This document shows positions 37,101 through 50,613 of a DNA stretch of 64,000 nt, in pieces. The notes beneath the pieces were generated by a model. The model searched no databases. It was not told where the DNA came from and saw nothing but the letters and a program-made list of their open reading frames with translations. The DNA is taken from positions 5,250,056 to 5,314,055 of the forward strand of contig SSNP01000017.1 in NCBI GenBank assembly GCA_006937955.1, in the 5' to 3' direction. Origin of the DNA: Pachypanchax playfairii (Eukaryota > Chordata > Actinopteri > Cyprinodontiformes > Aplocheilidae). A program made the position numbers and the translations under genes. Each line of letters starts with the position of its first letter. Positions within the stretch are counted from its first letter, which is position 1.

Positions 37101-40100
37101 TATAGTTTTCACCCTGTTTGTTGTTCTTCACACTAATAGAATAACAGTGAAGCATCAGCATCCCAACAGGAGTGTTGATTGTTTATTCTCTCGTTCATTT
37201 TGTTTTTCTCTCTCTCTTAAAATCATGACAAATTAGCATAGAAAATTACTAATAAAGTGCTTAATTGATCAATGAGCTCACTAATATCAACATTTACCAT
37301 TTCTATAAAAGAAACATGATTCTTCCTGTTGCTTTCAGGTGTTTGTTGGATGTTGGGTCATGAATGGAGTGCGTGGGATAAAGGGAGGTTGAGATAATCA
37401 AATTCCTAAAAGTATCCAAGTTTAAATTCAATTACCTGCGCAAAAAAACTGCTGGGGCTGTTAAATATCAAGAACAAATTATTGTGTTTGTCCTTTCAGG
37501 GATACTGTAGTGAGACAGGAATACAGCCGAGAGGAGATGATTAAAACAACCTTTGAATTGAAAATTCTTGTTTTGATAAGTGAATCTCATCTTTTTACAT
37601 TTTTCTGCCTCGTTTTTTTATGTTTGAGTTGAAATGTTTCCAAAATTTCTTCTCAAAAGACGGATGAGGTTAAGGTTTACTGCTCCCCCATTCTATGTGA
37701 GGGAATTCAGTTTGAAACAAGTTCATATGTCTAGTTTTCTAACCATTTTCTTTAATACAGCAGTGCAGAGTATTTACTCACATCATCTCCATCCGTTCTT
37801 CTGCTTGATACTGTCATTCAATAAAACATGAAACTTTTGGTTCTATGTAGACGAAAAAAGCTACTTATTTTGTTGTGAACTTGTTTAGACTTCTGGACTG
37901 ATGGGGTTAATAACATTCTTGTTAGGTTGGGATAAAGTTAAGATAAGAAATCACACCTTTGTCCAAGATTCTCAGAAAAGTGTTGGCAATCATTTTTTTA
38001 TTTTAGTTACTTAGCAACAATAACTTATATAAAAAAACAAACCTATAAAAATACATTGTTTTTATGATCACACAGCTATTGTGGATCTTTTGACTCCTGC
38101 TACTGAGCATCAGTGACATCATCCATGTCTATCCCACCACACTGTCAAACTGCCCTGCTGCATTAAACTGCAAAAAATGGGAAACAAATCCTTTTATTTT
38201 TCTTTGATTGTCATCACTTTCATTATTATGAGGGAAATAAACTAATTCTAAAAATGTTCTAAAGGTTTTTTGTTTTTGCTGAGGCTGAATTTATGGCTTA
38301 CATTTACTTTAACAAGCCTAAACAGTAGCTTCACATTAAAAGAACACATTTCAGTATTACATAGCATGAACATTCTCCTCCCAGTGTGTACAAAAACACT
38401 TTTTGTTTAAACTCAAAGCTTCTGCTAAAGACAAATGATAAAAGTAACAACTTCAAATTCAATGAGTTTTCCTCCAAACAAAACCTCTTTTAAAAATCAT
38501 TTGTTCTCTTTGTAAAGACTCTGCTTGGTCCGACTTATTAAAACTCCTACACTTTCTCATCTCTCCCATCTTTCTATCCTGAAAGCTTCAGTATGTTTAG
38601 AGTTTCTCTGTTTTGAAGTAGTTTGAGAAACCAAAGTCACCAGCTTGGACTTTCAAGATGCTGGACAACAGAAGCATGTCTGTTGACCTGACACTGGAGC
38701 ATACAAACACCTCAAGGCAAAGGACAAAGGTTCAAGTCAGTGGATGAATTTATAGGAAAGAGTAAAAGAAATCTGCATAACCAATGGGTTTGCTTGCAGT
38801 TTGAGCCACTTCTTTCTATTTATGTGGTGTGAAGTAAACGGAAGGCAAGAAAGGATTTTCTACATCAAAAGCACTTTGAAAAACTTTCAGTATGCCAGTG
38901 GTTTATGGGTGTTAAAACTGTTCAAAGCCACAGATCACTAAAAGTTTATGTCAAGAAGCTGCAAGAGAAGGACGGAAAGCAACAAACTATTCAGAACTGT
39001 GGTTAGGAAGAATATAGAGTTGAAAATAGGTTTATATGTGTTAATTGCTTCCTTTTAGCTTCATTAGGCAACAATATTCTCTTTATTTTGTACCAAACCA
39101 GCCAACGTCATTTCCCTGGTTCGTCTACCTGGTTTACTGTTTCCATCTATTAGAAATAAAAATATGTACCAGAGCTGAGTTCTCCTTCCAATCCCCAACA
39201 AAGTAACTGATCAGGTGATGAATTGATCAATCAATAATTGATAAATTCTGTACTGTTTACATTAAAACCAAAGAGTTGGGTGTACATATTTAATAATTTC
39301 TATCTTTAAGTGTCTCTGTATAATGTTGTTTCAGGTTCTCTGCTGGAGTAGTATCAAGTATTTATTTGTACATTTGGTAAGACTGAGTACTAATACTAAA
39401 ATGGTTAATAGTTACCACACAATTTACCAGAACAGAGAATATTAAACTGCTCATCCAAAATTAGTTATTTTGTATGTTTTTTTAGCTCCTCAAGAGTTTT
39501 ATAACATTTAATCAGAGCCAAAAGGACAAGGCAATGAAGGAGCAGAAAATATTTCACTCTTTGCCAAAACCTTCAACTTGTTCGTATTAAATACTGTTAT
39601 ATCACAGATATCTTCTTAAATGTGAATCTTAACTATACAACATTCCAGGGACCATTTATTTATACATGCACCTGCTTTAAAAAGTTCCAAACAGAAGTTT
39701 GGTACAACCGATAATGAAGTGCTGGTTTTTACTAAAGGAGCTGTCCTTGGTACTAAAATACTGTATTGAACCTTCTGCGGGCGGCACGTCAGCTTTCAGA
39801 CACGAACATTAATTAGTTTCACAAAACATCATAATGATAAACTGTGATTAGAAATTCTCTAGCAAGTGAAGCCTTTGAGAAATAAAGACACCCTATTACA
39901 TTTAAACTGAAGGAGGAAAATTAAGTTCTATTTTTCTAAGAGGATCAGATTTTTAAGGTAAAAAATAAAAGTCTTTAACATAAACTGAGAAAAAATAATT
40001 AATTTCAATAGATAAGCTCATTTATTGTTATTATTTGAGCAGCCAGTTGTCATCAAATGTTCCACTAATCTTTATTTAATAAGATCAAAATAAATCAGTA

Positions 40101-41505
40101 AATGTCAAAGCTGCTTAAAAAATGTTCAGTTCACACAGGTACAAACATAATGTTCAACCCCATTTTGTTTGATTATTCAAATGTGTTACCATAGAGTTGG
40201 TTCTATTTTATTTTACTTTAATTTTACAATGATACATCCTTAACCCTGTAAGACCCAACTTATTAAAAAATAGCCAGAACATTCTGATTATTTGGAACTG
40301 AGATGTTTACAAAGACTTGTATATATTCACAAACGTTTTTTGCTGTATCATGTTATTTATAATAGCTTTTTTGTATCACATTTATTACATTGGCCGTTTT
40401 TACGGTTTAATTGTAATAGATACTCTTCAATATCTACATTCTAAAATAAATAATCAACATCTAATTTTCCCATTTTTACAACTTGTTCTAATGAAAAGTT
40501 ACATTTTAATGTTATATTTTGTTGTAAACAACAGATCTGTGACTTCATATTGAAGAGTCTGAAAAAAGTAGGATCTGAAATAATTTGTTCATCGTTGACT
40601 AATTAACTAATATGTTACTGGAACACTTTTCAAAACAATAATATTTCTTTAGAAATGTTATTTACTGACTGAAGATTTAATCAGAAAGCATGTTGAATAG
40701 TGTATTTATGTTGTCAAGTGGGTGAAATAATTTACAACATTTTATATACATAATACTTAAGTATTTTATGAGTTTAGATTAATGTTTAAACAAATTAGAA
40801 AATTATCTGTCAAAAACATGTAAAAACAATTTGTTAGCTTTTAGTAGCACCTTGTTAATACTGTCTGTGTTACTTCAAGCACTGAGATTGATGCCTTCAT
40901 ACAGACTCTAATTACTTTAGTGTAAATGACCTCAAGTATTCAGAGTCACTGAGACAATATTTAACAACGTCAAGGCCAGTTAATTGTGTCAGACTGTTTT
41001 AATTCCCAGGCAAATGGGATAGATTTCACCAACTAAACAGTGAAACATAAAATTAGTTTTTAATCCAGAAAAACTGACGAGTACTATGAGAAATACTGGA
41101 AACTTATGAATATGTTGACAAAGATCTGAAGTTTTGACACATTTCCAACCTTCATCAGTGAAATCTGTCCATCTGTCCATTCTTCAAAACCAGAATATCT
41201 GTAAAACCTGTGGTTTTGTTGTATTTGTAGAATATATTAGTCATATTCTGTTGTTTTTGCTTCTTTTTCAGCACATCTGACTGAAATATGCGACAGCAGA
41301 TTTAGATGGTTAAAGGTTTGCACAGCTGCATGACAGCTGAACATCTGCATCTGAGGAGAGAGATTATCTGAAACTGTTTGTCACAATGTGCAGAAACCTT
41401 TTAATGTTTCTCTTAGATACCTAATTAAACCACCATGAGATGTGAACTAAGAATTTTCAATCAACCAATCAAACTTGTTAGAACTTCAACAAATGGAGAT
41501 TGGCT
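34156..41505. other. non-coding sequence
   Basis: The longest stretch without a recognised feature. No exon with paired splice sites and protein-like composition was found. The segment 36030-36200 has clustered TAATTA/ATTA motifs in a well-mixed context and is proposed as a possible conserved regulatory element in the findings. A frame after an AG at about 37500 was considered and rejected. Confidence 0.5.
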
Positions 41506-42073
41506 TTAAAGAGTCCCTTCCATTAAAAACAGTTTTTCTGCGGTTTCTGTTGAATATTTTAGCTCCACAGGTGTTCTTACCTTCATAGTGGGTGTTAAAA
41601 CAGGTCAACAACTTCTCTTTCAGTTTTTATCTCTCAAACTACGCAGGTGGCGATAACACCCGACTTCTCCCGAGTTCAAACGGCCTGTATCTGTTTCTTC
41701 ACAACTCATTTGTTCGTTAGTATTCATCAGCTCCCGCAGTTGAAACCACGCCTAGCATGCTGCTGGCTAAAAGTTGTTAGCATAAGACGTAGCAAACAGG
41801 AAGACACGACGTCTGACGTTGCCATGCACAGCTGGGCAGGAAACAGTATACCTTGTTCTCATAGACTAATTTGTTAGCCAATCAGAGTCCAGCAAATTTG
41901 AATAATGAATATGAACGAGCTGCTGACGAAGCAACCTGACGGAAGACAGATTGAAAGGTCTGTTAATCAGTGTTTCCTGACGTTTTTTTAAGATATAAAA
42001 TGTTTCATATTACTGGTTAATACTTAAGAAATAACCACAAAGTCCTGAAATTTGTATGAAATGGTCTCTTTAA
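41506..42073. mobile_element. TTAA-bounded miniature inverted-repeat element 1 (Kolobok-like)
   Basis: Left end TTAAAGAGTCCCTTCCAT; the right end read on the minus strand is TTAAAGAGACCATTTCAT. This gives inverted termini of about 18 bp with four mismatches, each beginning at a TTAA (41506-41509 and 42070-42073). Length 568 bp. The interior has no transposase and is G+C-richer than its flanks around 41640-41940. It is therefore non-autonomous. TTAA target duplications occur in piggyBac and Kolobok superfamilies. The TTAAAG start favours Kolobok, by inference. The 76-codon frame inside (41647-41877) is not recognised. Confidence 0.7.
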
Positions 42074-42800
42074 GTTTCCATGTTAAATGTGAAATACTCT
42101 TAATTAAAAGCTGTTTCTCATGGCACGACTTAAGTTATTTCTGGCTCAGTCAGTTTTAAATAGTGATGCTTCTCCATTTATTGTCCAGAGTTCTGAGGTC
42201 AACATTGTGACTGACAATGGCTGCAATCTCTGCTTGGCTGAGTGCTATGATTAGTAAACTCATTTTCCTTGTGTGAATTCACTGGATTTATTGGCGTTCT
42301 TAAACTTGTTCAAGAAGTAAACACAATCGAAAAGCATTTAAAGTCTCTTTTTTTTAAATCAGATGACATTCTGCGCAAATATAAAAGCCCTTTTCTTTGT
42401 GTATCTTCACAGCAGTTTTCCGGTATGTGGACACAATCCCAGCAAAATGACCAAATTAACCAAAAATATAGATTAATGGGCAGCTTGACAGTTAGAGCCA
42501 TATGTTTGATCATTTCTGACTGTAACAAGTCATTCACTCTTCATTAGACTCTGCAGATCATTTGTCTCTATCTCACCCGATCCCTTCTTTTATGCTTTCA
42601 TTTTGTTTGCAGCTAAAACTCATCACATGCCTTCACAAAGATTTTTTAACAAGCCTAAATTTAATACCTATTTATTGATTTGCATTTTACAGCCTCCTCT
42701 CCTTAGATCTCCAGAGATCACAGCTCCAAGTGTTTAACCTGCATGCAGGTGCAGTTTATTTATGCTTTGAGTGTTAATTGCACATACAAAGAAAGATGGT

Positions 42801-43005
42801 TTATTACCTCCACCAAGGAGGTAATGTTTTCATTAGAGTCTGTCTGTCTGTCTGTTAGCAGGATAACTCAGAAACTAATAGATGGATTTTGATGAAATTT
42901 TCAGGAAAGGTCAGAAATGACCCAAATAAGAATTGATTAGATTTTGGGGGTGATCCGGATTACCGTCTGGATCCAGGAATTTTTTAAGGATAAGGACATA
43001 GTACC
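42801..43005 (-). repeat. dispersed repeat with terminal hairpin, copy 2 (inverted)
   Basis: Reverse complement of the repeat at 27215-27446, sharing 'ggatccagacggtaatccgg', 'cccccaaaatctaatca' and the terminal hairpin with GGAGGTAAT. It differs by scattered substitutions and by one extra GACA unit in the 'gacagacagacag' run. The inverted orientation 15 kb from copy 1 could in principle allow inversion by recombination. Confidence 0.8.
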
Positions 43006-46000
43006 AGTTATTCATCTGTAGCTTTCATGGTTTCATTTGTATATGTGACTTATTTTACAAACACATGTCTGTTATACATAATAAAAGTGCTTATTCTGTA
43101 AAATCATAAAAGTAAATGGACAAGAAATATTTGTTGCACTTTTGTTGCATTGGCTGTTGTTGCTGCTGCTGAAATCAAGAGAAATTTTACACACACACAC
43201 AAACACACACACACACACAGGATTGAGAAATCCCATTGTTTAGAATCATGTCAGCTGAGCTGGGGGCCAAAGCTTTTGCTCATGATTTATCGGTGAAGCT
43301 TTTCCATATTTGCCAATAGGCAAACACTCTCAGTGGAGTCACGAGGATACAGAGATGGATGAGAATAAAAACTAAATAGCATTTCTCCTGTGAATACCTC
43401 ACAGATTCACCAGTTTGCTTATATTTTTAACGGGGAAAAATAGGTTTCATTTGACTGGTTCTGAATGTGTGCACACTTTATTTACAGATAATTTATTTTC
43501 ATTGTTGGATTCACATGTTCATTCTTTAAGAGTTGCTTCATTCTTCTATTGAAAGATGTCCTACTGTTTAATTGGCTGTAATACTCTCAGACCAGAGGCA
43601 ATATCTTAGCTGCATGGAAACATCCTGCTCACTGCTTGAAGTACCAGGAAATCACTTCTTTTTCCACTCTGAAAGCAAAATGACTCTTCATTTTATTCAC
43701 TTTTATCTCATAATAACTTTGAATTCAAATTGATCAAATTTGATCTAATTTTAGGTGGTAATCATTGTATCTGTTTCCTACAGAATCCATACACACATAC
43801 ACTCTTACATTCAGTTTAAAATTGAGCATGAATATGTTTCTAATCAAAAGAATGAGATGAATATCTTAATTTAAAGTGTTTTTTTTTTTTTCTTTGATGC
43901 ATCTTCTGAGGCCGTGCCAACTTTTTAAATCCACTTAAAAGAACCTTGTTTTCTCATTGATTCACCTTGAACAAAATGTTCTAGCAATTAGTTTGTTTGA
44001 CGTATTTCCTGTTTCTGCAGAGTTCTTCTGTACATCAAATTCATTCACTGAGAACTTTTCATTTAATTTGAGGTGAGATAAAATTATTTACTAGCGAAAA
44101 TAATATCCCTTGTTTCATCTACAGGACTAAACTAAAGTTGTTTGGGCATTTGAAAACAAACTTTCTGTGTGACTCAAACAGGAAGTGGAATTTTAGATTT
44201 AACTTAGACTAAAGTAAGATAAAGAAAATAATTAACTCTTAATGAAAAATGATAATTTCTGATTAGACTAAAAAAAAAGAAATTTATTGATCTATAAATT
44301 ATAACTCTTTGATATCCTGTCACATTTTATGTTTTACATTATTATTATTATTAGCACAATTTATTATCATCCTGATGTGGATTTGTATAAATCTGTGAAA
44401 CTGTCTTCGCTGGACTTTTTTACTCTTTACTGTCCATTGATTTAGTGGTTGGTTAATGTAGTTTCTTTGTAATTCTGTGTTTCATAAATAAACAAAAGCA
44501 AATTAAAGAGATGGTTCAAATTTTTAAAAAGTTGGTTCTTAAAACAACTATTATCCTAAAAATGTCAGTGTGTTTTATAAACTTTGTACAAAAATAGATT
44601 TTGCATCAAAGAGTTATTTACACGTGATTATTTGCCGCATTAATTAGCAGTAGAGTCAAAAACTTGATCTCTTCCAGTTCAGCATGTCACTGTTCATCCG
44701 TGACCTTTGTGCCAGAATAATGGTGCAATAAGAACGTGATGGTGATGTAAAGGTTTACAAATTTCCCAGTAACAGATTTTGTAACTTCACTAACAGGAAC
44801 TAACATCCAGGTGGAACACAAGCTGCTCAAACCTTTTAAAAACACCTTATTGACATGTTGTAAAGAGTTAAAACTAATTAACAATATTAAAAACTTTTTT
44901 TCATTTTTAGTGTAATGTGCAATTCTACACATTAATACTACTTGAAAAACTTTGAATGATCAAAAATACTAACGTTATGAGTCATATGACGCAAAAATCG
45001 AATGAATGTTGCAAACAAAAAGTGTAAATGAAAGAATTTCCCATTTAATTGGAAATGTTTAGATATCAAACACTCTACACGGATTCTTTAATCTGTTAGA
45101 AACTGGTCTCGATCTTCTCACAAAGAAAAGTGCCTGAGTTTCTATAAAATGTGGCATTTGCTTTGTTTCGAACCATCTAATGAGCCAGTTAACATTCAGT
45201 TGTTCACCCTAATTGACTTCTGCACTAACCGGATGGAGTAACAGAACTCCAAATAATTACCCTCTTTATGAGCCAATGTCTAATGAATTTAAGAGGCATA
45301 TTTACCAGCCGACTGAATCTGAGTAAAAATGATTAAATAGAAAGTTATCTGCACTTTATAAAAGATATAATAACATGACTTACAGTATGTGTTTAATAAC
45401 TACATGTTACATCATGAGAATTCAGTTTTAAGGAATTTTTTTTAGATGCTCTAATATTGTATTTTTTTCATTTTTCTGATCAAATCTGACATATTCATAT
45501 TATTATTATTAGTTTTTGTTATTATTTATCTCTTTTTCTTAGATTGACCTGAATAAATTGGGATTAAACTGCAGTCTAAGTGCTTGACAGAAGCGAAATT
45601 TTACTTTGACTTGAACATTTAATAAATTTAATTCTCTAAATGCACTGGTTGCAGTGGTTGCCAGATGTTGTCATGGCAATGCACAGCAACAATGCCTGTA
45701 AAAACTAGTTCAATTTGACTTTACAAATGATGTCCTGTTCACTGCTGATGATAAATCCTGTAAAAACTGTAAACTGTTGTTGTATTTTTATATTTATTTT
45801 GCTTCTACAGTTTAATTTGGGAAAATCACTAGTATGTTGCATCTTCAGATTTTAATGATTGTAAATAAGTGTTTTACGGTCTCACAGGAGGAAGAAGTGG
45901 TGGATAAAATCCAATCTTACCAGTTTTGTAACTCATCACTGATAAACATGGCAAAGTTTGAGTGTTAAAATCTCTTTTGTTGTTGTTGATGTTAAAAGCA

Positions 46001-48109
46001 GAACATCTCAAAAGATGCTTTAAATTTATAGGATTATATGTTTTTGCTATCAACAAAGTAAAACTCCGTTTTAACCTGTGTAATGATTTATTCCAGCTGA
46101 AAAGTAATAAAATCCATGATGTGATCATTGATGATGTTGTGAAATGCAGAATAAAAAGAATGTTGGTACTTCAAAATAAAAAATGAGTTTGAAGTGTTTA
46201 AAGGACTGGAATGTCTTTGTGGGCAAATGATTTTCTAACATTTCTCTATTGTGCTCTTTTTTTTGTGCTAATGTGCAAATGTTCATTTAAAAACTGATAA
46301 AGAAAAAAAAACAGTATGTTTTTTCAAGAATGTATTGCTTCTCAATAGCTGTTATTTTTCAGAAGGTTAAAATGATAAAATTAAACACTTTTATTCTGTA
46401 AAGGATCAAAAAAAGGAAAAAAGACAAAACCAAAAGTAAAATACTTAAAAAAAAAAACCTTTTGAAGTAGAAGATCAACTTTATGAATAATGATCTCATT
46501 TATATTAAAAAGAAGTAATATACTTGTCTTTATCTGCGTTACGTTAGACACTTTGTTGTTGTGAAATGACTGTGAGAAATGAAAACGGAACATCTTACCT
46601 CAGAAATGGTTCCATAAGTTAAAACCTTTTATTAATTACAACACTCCTTAAACTACAAAGATCACTTTTGTGAAGAAAGAAGGAGCCCAAATGCTGACTT
46701 TGATGTGTGGAACTATAAAAAACTTTAAAGAGAAATATAAAATTCCCTCTAGAAGAAATAATTAAAACATTACTGGAGGAATCTTTTTTTCCAGCCTCTG
46801 GCCAGGCAGACATCACATCAGGTCAGATGAATATATTTAATCTGACCTGTATACTTCAAAAATGTCTATATTTCATAAATTTCTTTACTGCAGCTTTTGA
46901 AGACTTTCCTTCGTACTTGGCAATGCTGAGAGGGTGAAATTTTGGATGAGCTTCTTTAAGCATATCAGAGCATCCTGTTAAGGCCCAACAAAATGCTGAA
47001 GAGAGTGCTGCGTTTTCCCGGCTGGATTTAAAACATATCTGCAGAAAAGATTCTGCAAGTTAATGACTCGTCCTGTCCGTCATCAGAAAACCCACCATCT
47101 ATCCTGACAAGTTCCATAAGGTTAGGAATATTATCAGCTGAATGATGAGACAGAGATTAAGTTACTAAAGTAAATTTTCAAATTAAAAGCATGAATCTCA
47201 ACCTCAGTGACGGCCCGTTTTCTCTTTGACACAGTTTCCTTGTAATTTAAAGAAAACTAAACACCTTCTGCCAAATGTGTGAAATGGATTTTGTTTAATT
47301 TGGGTTCCATTTGTTTGTGGGACAATTGGTGGGCAGCTTGAGATGATTCACAGTAATTAAATACTTTTTCTTCAGATTATCTCCTCCTCCTACCTCAAGT
47401 CTGTCCTCCCTCCTGAACAGCTGGAGTCTGACTTTCTCAGTTATTTTAAGTAACTGAAACTGAAATTAAAGCAAAGACATTTTATAGACAAAGATGAACT
47501 TGGAAAACAGCAAATCCCTCCAAAATTTGGGACACTCAAATCTAAAACAATACAGAATGCATTGATTTGGAAATACCACAGTTGTTTTAGTCACAATAGA
47601 ACACACATGACAAAATGAAATGTTAAAACTGAGTTATTTTAACATTATATAGAAAATACTGACAGTAACATGATTCTTTTGTTCTGTCTGATAACAGAAC
47701 ATGAGAATGAGTTTACAGGGATTCAGTTGTATTAAGTTCATCAGAGCATATAAAGTAGGAGAAAAACAAACATCGTATAAACGTATGGATTTGTGCACAC
47801 TGCTGTGTTCATTTTTGACCAGCTGTGAGAATGTCAATACATCATGTAAACTCTGTCAACTGATGATAAAAATACAAAACAAAATCATATAACCTGATTT
47901 GCCCATATATAAATTTAATAAACTGTTACAATGTAAATCTATAGCAAACTGATAAATTTACTCTGTTTATGTCATGTGAAGATGTTAGAACACAGCAGAG
48001 ACTGTTTTAGGGTTTTATAAGTGGTTCTGTTGGACCTGTGGTTCTTTTGTCTCCAGAGCTTCACCAAGAACAAGAACACAAATACTGTAACTACCTTAAC
48101 TGAACCAAA
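43006..48109. other. non-coding sequence
   Basis: No gene supported. Contains a CA repeat at 43189-43219, ATT units at about 44341-44355 and several poly(A)/poly(T) runs. 45170-45345 is a candidate conserved element (see findings). Confidence 0.5.
43189..43219. repeat. (CA)n microsatellite, once interrupted
   Basis: Thirty-one bases of CA repeat with one A interruption. Confidence 0.95.
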
Positions 48110-48560
48110 ATTTGGTCTTTTTACATGTTCTGTTTAGTTATTTTCTTTTTCTTTAGCGTTTGATCAGAATGTCTTTGTTTCTTTTGACTGTGTTAAGCTT
48201 CAACATATTCAGTCTCTGTTTTCTGTTTTATTTTAAAATCCTTGACACTTATTGTTCATTGTGTTCAATTTTGTTCCCAATCTTTGTTTTCTCACCTGAG
48301 TTCCATTCTGTTGATCATCCCTGTTAGTGTATAGATTTTTATTTTTTTTCTGTGCCACAGCAGATCATTTTGTTTAGCATTTTCGTTCCAGTCGCTTCTC
48401 TTTGGCTTTTCGTTGTACTCCTTGTGGATTTTTGCTTTTTTCATTCTCAGCTTTGTGCCACCTTGTGTTATTAAAGATTTGGGGTTTGTTTTTTATCTGC
48501 TGCTTCCAGCCTTTTATGCTGCACTAGGGTCCTCACCTCCTTGTTACAGTTCCGAACTCT
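48110..48560 (+). repeat. T-rich dispersed repeat, best-preserved copy
   Basis: Runs of T-rich phrases ('tttgttttctcacctgagttcc', 'gatcatccctgttagtgta', 'ccttgtggatttttgc') are followed by 'cttgtgttattaaagatttggggtttg' and the tail 'cagccttttatgctgcactagggtcctcac'. This matches the layout of a common teleost repeat with a TTAAAG motif and a '...tgca..tgggtcc' tail. Related copies are at 4740, 22170 and 57275. No inverted termini were seen. The class is not assigned. Confidence 0.5.
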
Positions 48561-50264
48561 GCCAATATTCTGGAGAGTGACGTCGGGTTTATTATTGTTT
48601 TTTCAATTTTCAATGTCACAAAGATTTTGTTCTTAAAATATATGACAAGGTAGAATATTTCTAACTAGTGAAATACATTTATATCAAACAATCTAAAGTA
48701 ACTCCCATGATTGTTCAGTATGACTTCATATCTGAAATGTTCCTTCCCAGAACCATTATTTCAGCTAAAAAGCACCAAAAATGAAATTCAAACACAAGAT
48801 GTCCAAGACAAACATCCTGTTTAAACACCTTATCAAGCACATAATGGAGACATGTGAGCAGAGTAACTGAGTGGCAATATCATTCAAGGCTTTTAGATAA
48901 AAATGAGTTATCTGTGTTAAAAGGGAAATCTTAGTGATGAATGGCTGTGTAGTACAAAGGTCAGCCAGATGCAAAGTGGTGCAGTAAGTGGAGAAAATGA
49001 GCAATGCATCAACGCTCTATCCCAAACTCACAAAAAGTTCAGAATATTTGGGATAACTTTTAAAACTGGACATAATTTTACCGTCTCTAAACTTTTGAAT
49101 GGACATGTCCAACATTTCTAAGGTTTAACTCTTACTAACATGATGTTCTCGATTAACCAAACACACATCCCAACAATCACTGTCACCAAATGTCTGATCC
49201 ATAAATCAACCTAGAAACAATTTGGTTTTATGATGATCTCTGTTTAAAAAACATTTCATCATGCCGTTCAAATGTTGACATCATGCTCAAGGACACATTG
49301 AGATCCTGCTTCCATACCCAATCTTCACAACAGTAACATAAGCATTTTCCATAAATTTCACCTGGAAGATGAACACGCCTAACTTCCTGTGTGTAGTTCA
49401 TGTACTTTACTCACAGCTAAATTATTTCTGTTCATATAAATCAGGTTTAGTAAATGTTTAAAGCTGGTATGTAGTTCAAAGACATGTAATCGGTATCATT
49501 TATAACAGAAGGATAATCCAAAAATGTCTATAGTGATTTTTTTCCTGAAAAACTGCAATTATTATTTATAGCTCAACCCACTTTGTTATGGTTGTTTTGG
49601 TAGAAACCCTGGTCATGCCCTTGTGAGGCAGACGGATGGAGTTGACTGAAATCCAGTTAGTGGTGGAGCTGAACCAACAGCAGCAGCCAGACCTTGTGCT
49701 TTTTCTAATTACACACAGAAACCATCAGGATTGCATGTCAGCACTGACCTCACACTGATCCAGTTTGACCCCCAGGCCCAAACAAGGTGGTCTCTGGTGT
49801 CTCTGCCAGTAAAGGCGAGGTCACTGAGTTTCATCCTGATATTCATCAGTTACTGAGCATCACCAAGGGACTAAAAATAATACTTGTCATTTATATCACA
49901 GACAGGCCATATAATCACAGCAAGGAGGATCCTAACAGCTTATTTTGTCATAAAGCTCTAATGTGGACAATTTACAGCCTGCAGTAAGTGTTTCAACAGG
50001 ATATTAAAATAACAACTTGTTGTTTATTTTCAATATTTATCCAGTTTTGATATTTTTGGGTGTCAAGCGTAAAAATTATTATAGACCAATTATGAATGAA
50101 TCTGTCAGTTTTAATTACCATGTGATGCCTGAAAATGGATCAAACAGAGAGCCTAGAGTGGCATTAGAAATAATTTGTTTTTGTCCAACAAACAATTAGG
50201 AACAAAATATATGTCATTTGCACTGATGCAAAACCAACAAGTAGCAATTTTTATGACTAAGATG
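48561..50264. other. non-coding sequence
   Basis: No exon, RNA gene or recognised mobile element. A minus-strand 79-codon frame at 48765-49004 has no family motif or splice context. Confidence 0.5.
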
Positions 50265-50400
50265 TCTGTGTGATCTGTGATGGATTTGGTGACTTATCCA
50301 GAGTCTTACCCTCCACCAGCAGAGAGACCACTGGAGACCAGAACCACCTCCCCATGACCCTGAACAGGATCAAGTGTCAGGAGAAAATAGATGGATGGGT
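50265..50400 (+). repeat. 3' fragment of the common teleost repeat
   Basis: 'ctgtgatggatttggtgacttatccag' ... 'ccctgaacaggatcaagtg' ... 'gaaaatagatggatgg' matches the 3' end order of the copy at 21755-22105, in plus orientation. It lacks the tRNA-like head. Many substitutions. Confidence 0.65.
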
Positions 50401-50613
50401 TCAATTGATAAAAATCTAAAAATCAACAAAGATTTTTAGATCTCTCATCTGTTTGAGGAACATTTAGGAATCATGTGCATGTAAAGTTTTCATTTATTTG
50501 ACAATTTAAATCTAAACTGAATAAAACTGAAGTGACTAAATCTATAGATTAGAGGTTGTTTAATGTAATTTTAAAAAGTTGTATCTAAGGTTTATTAAAG
50601 CAGTTGCTAATAC

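Noticed and set aside
37498..37640. Exon beginning after 'cctttcag' near 37498
   Set aside because: No donor, no recognisable protein sequence, and the open frame runs into A+T-rich low-complexity sequence.
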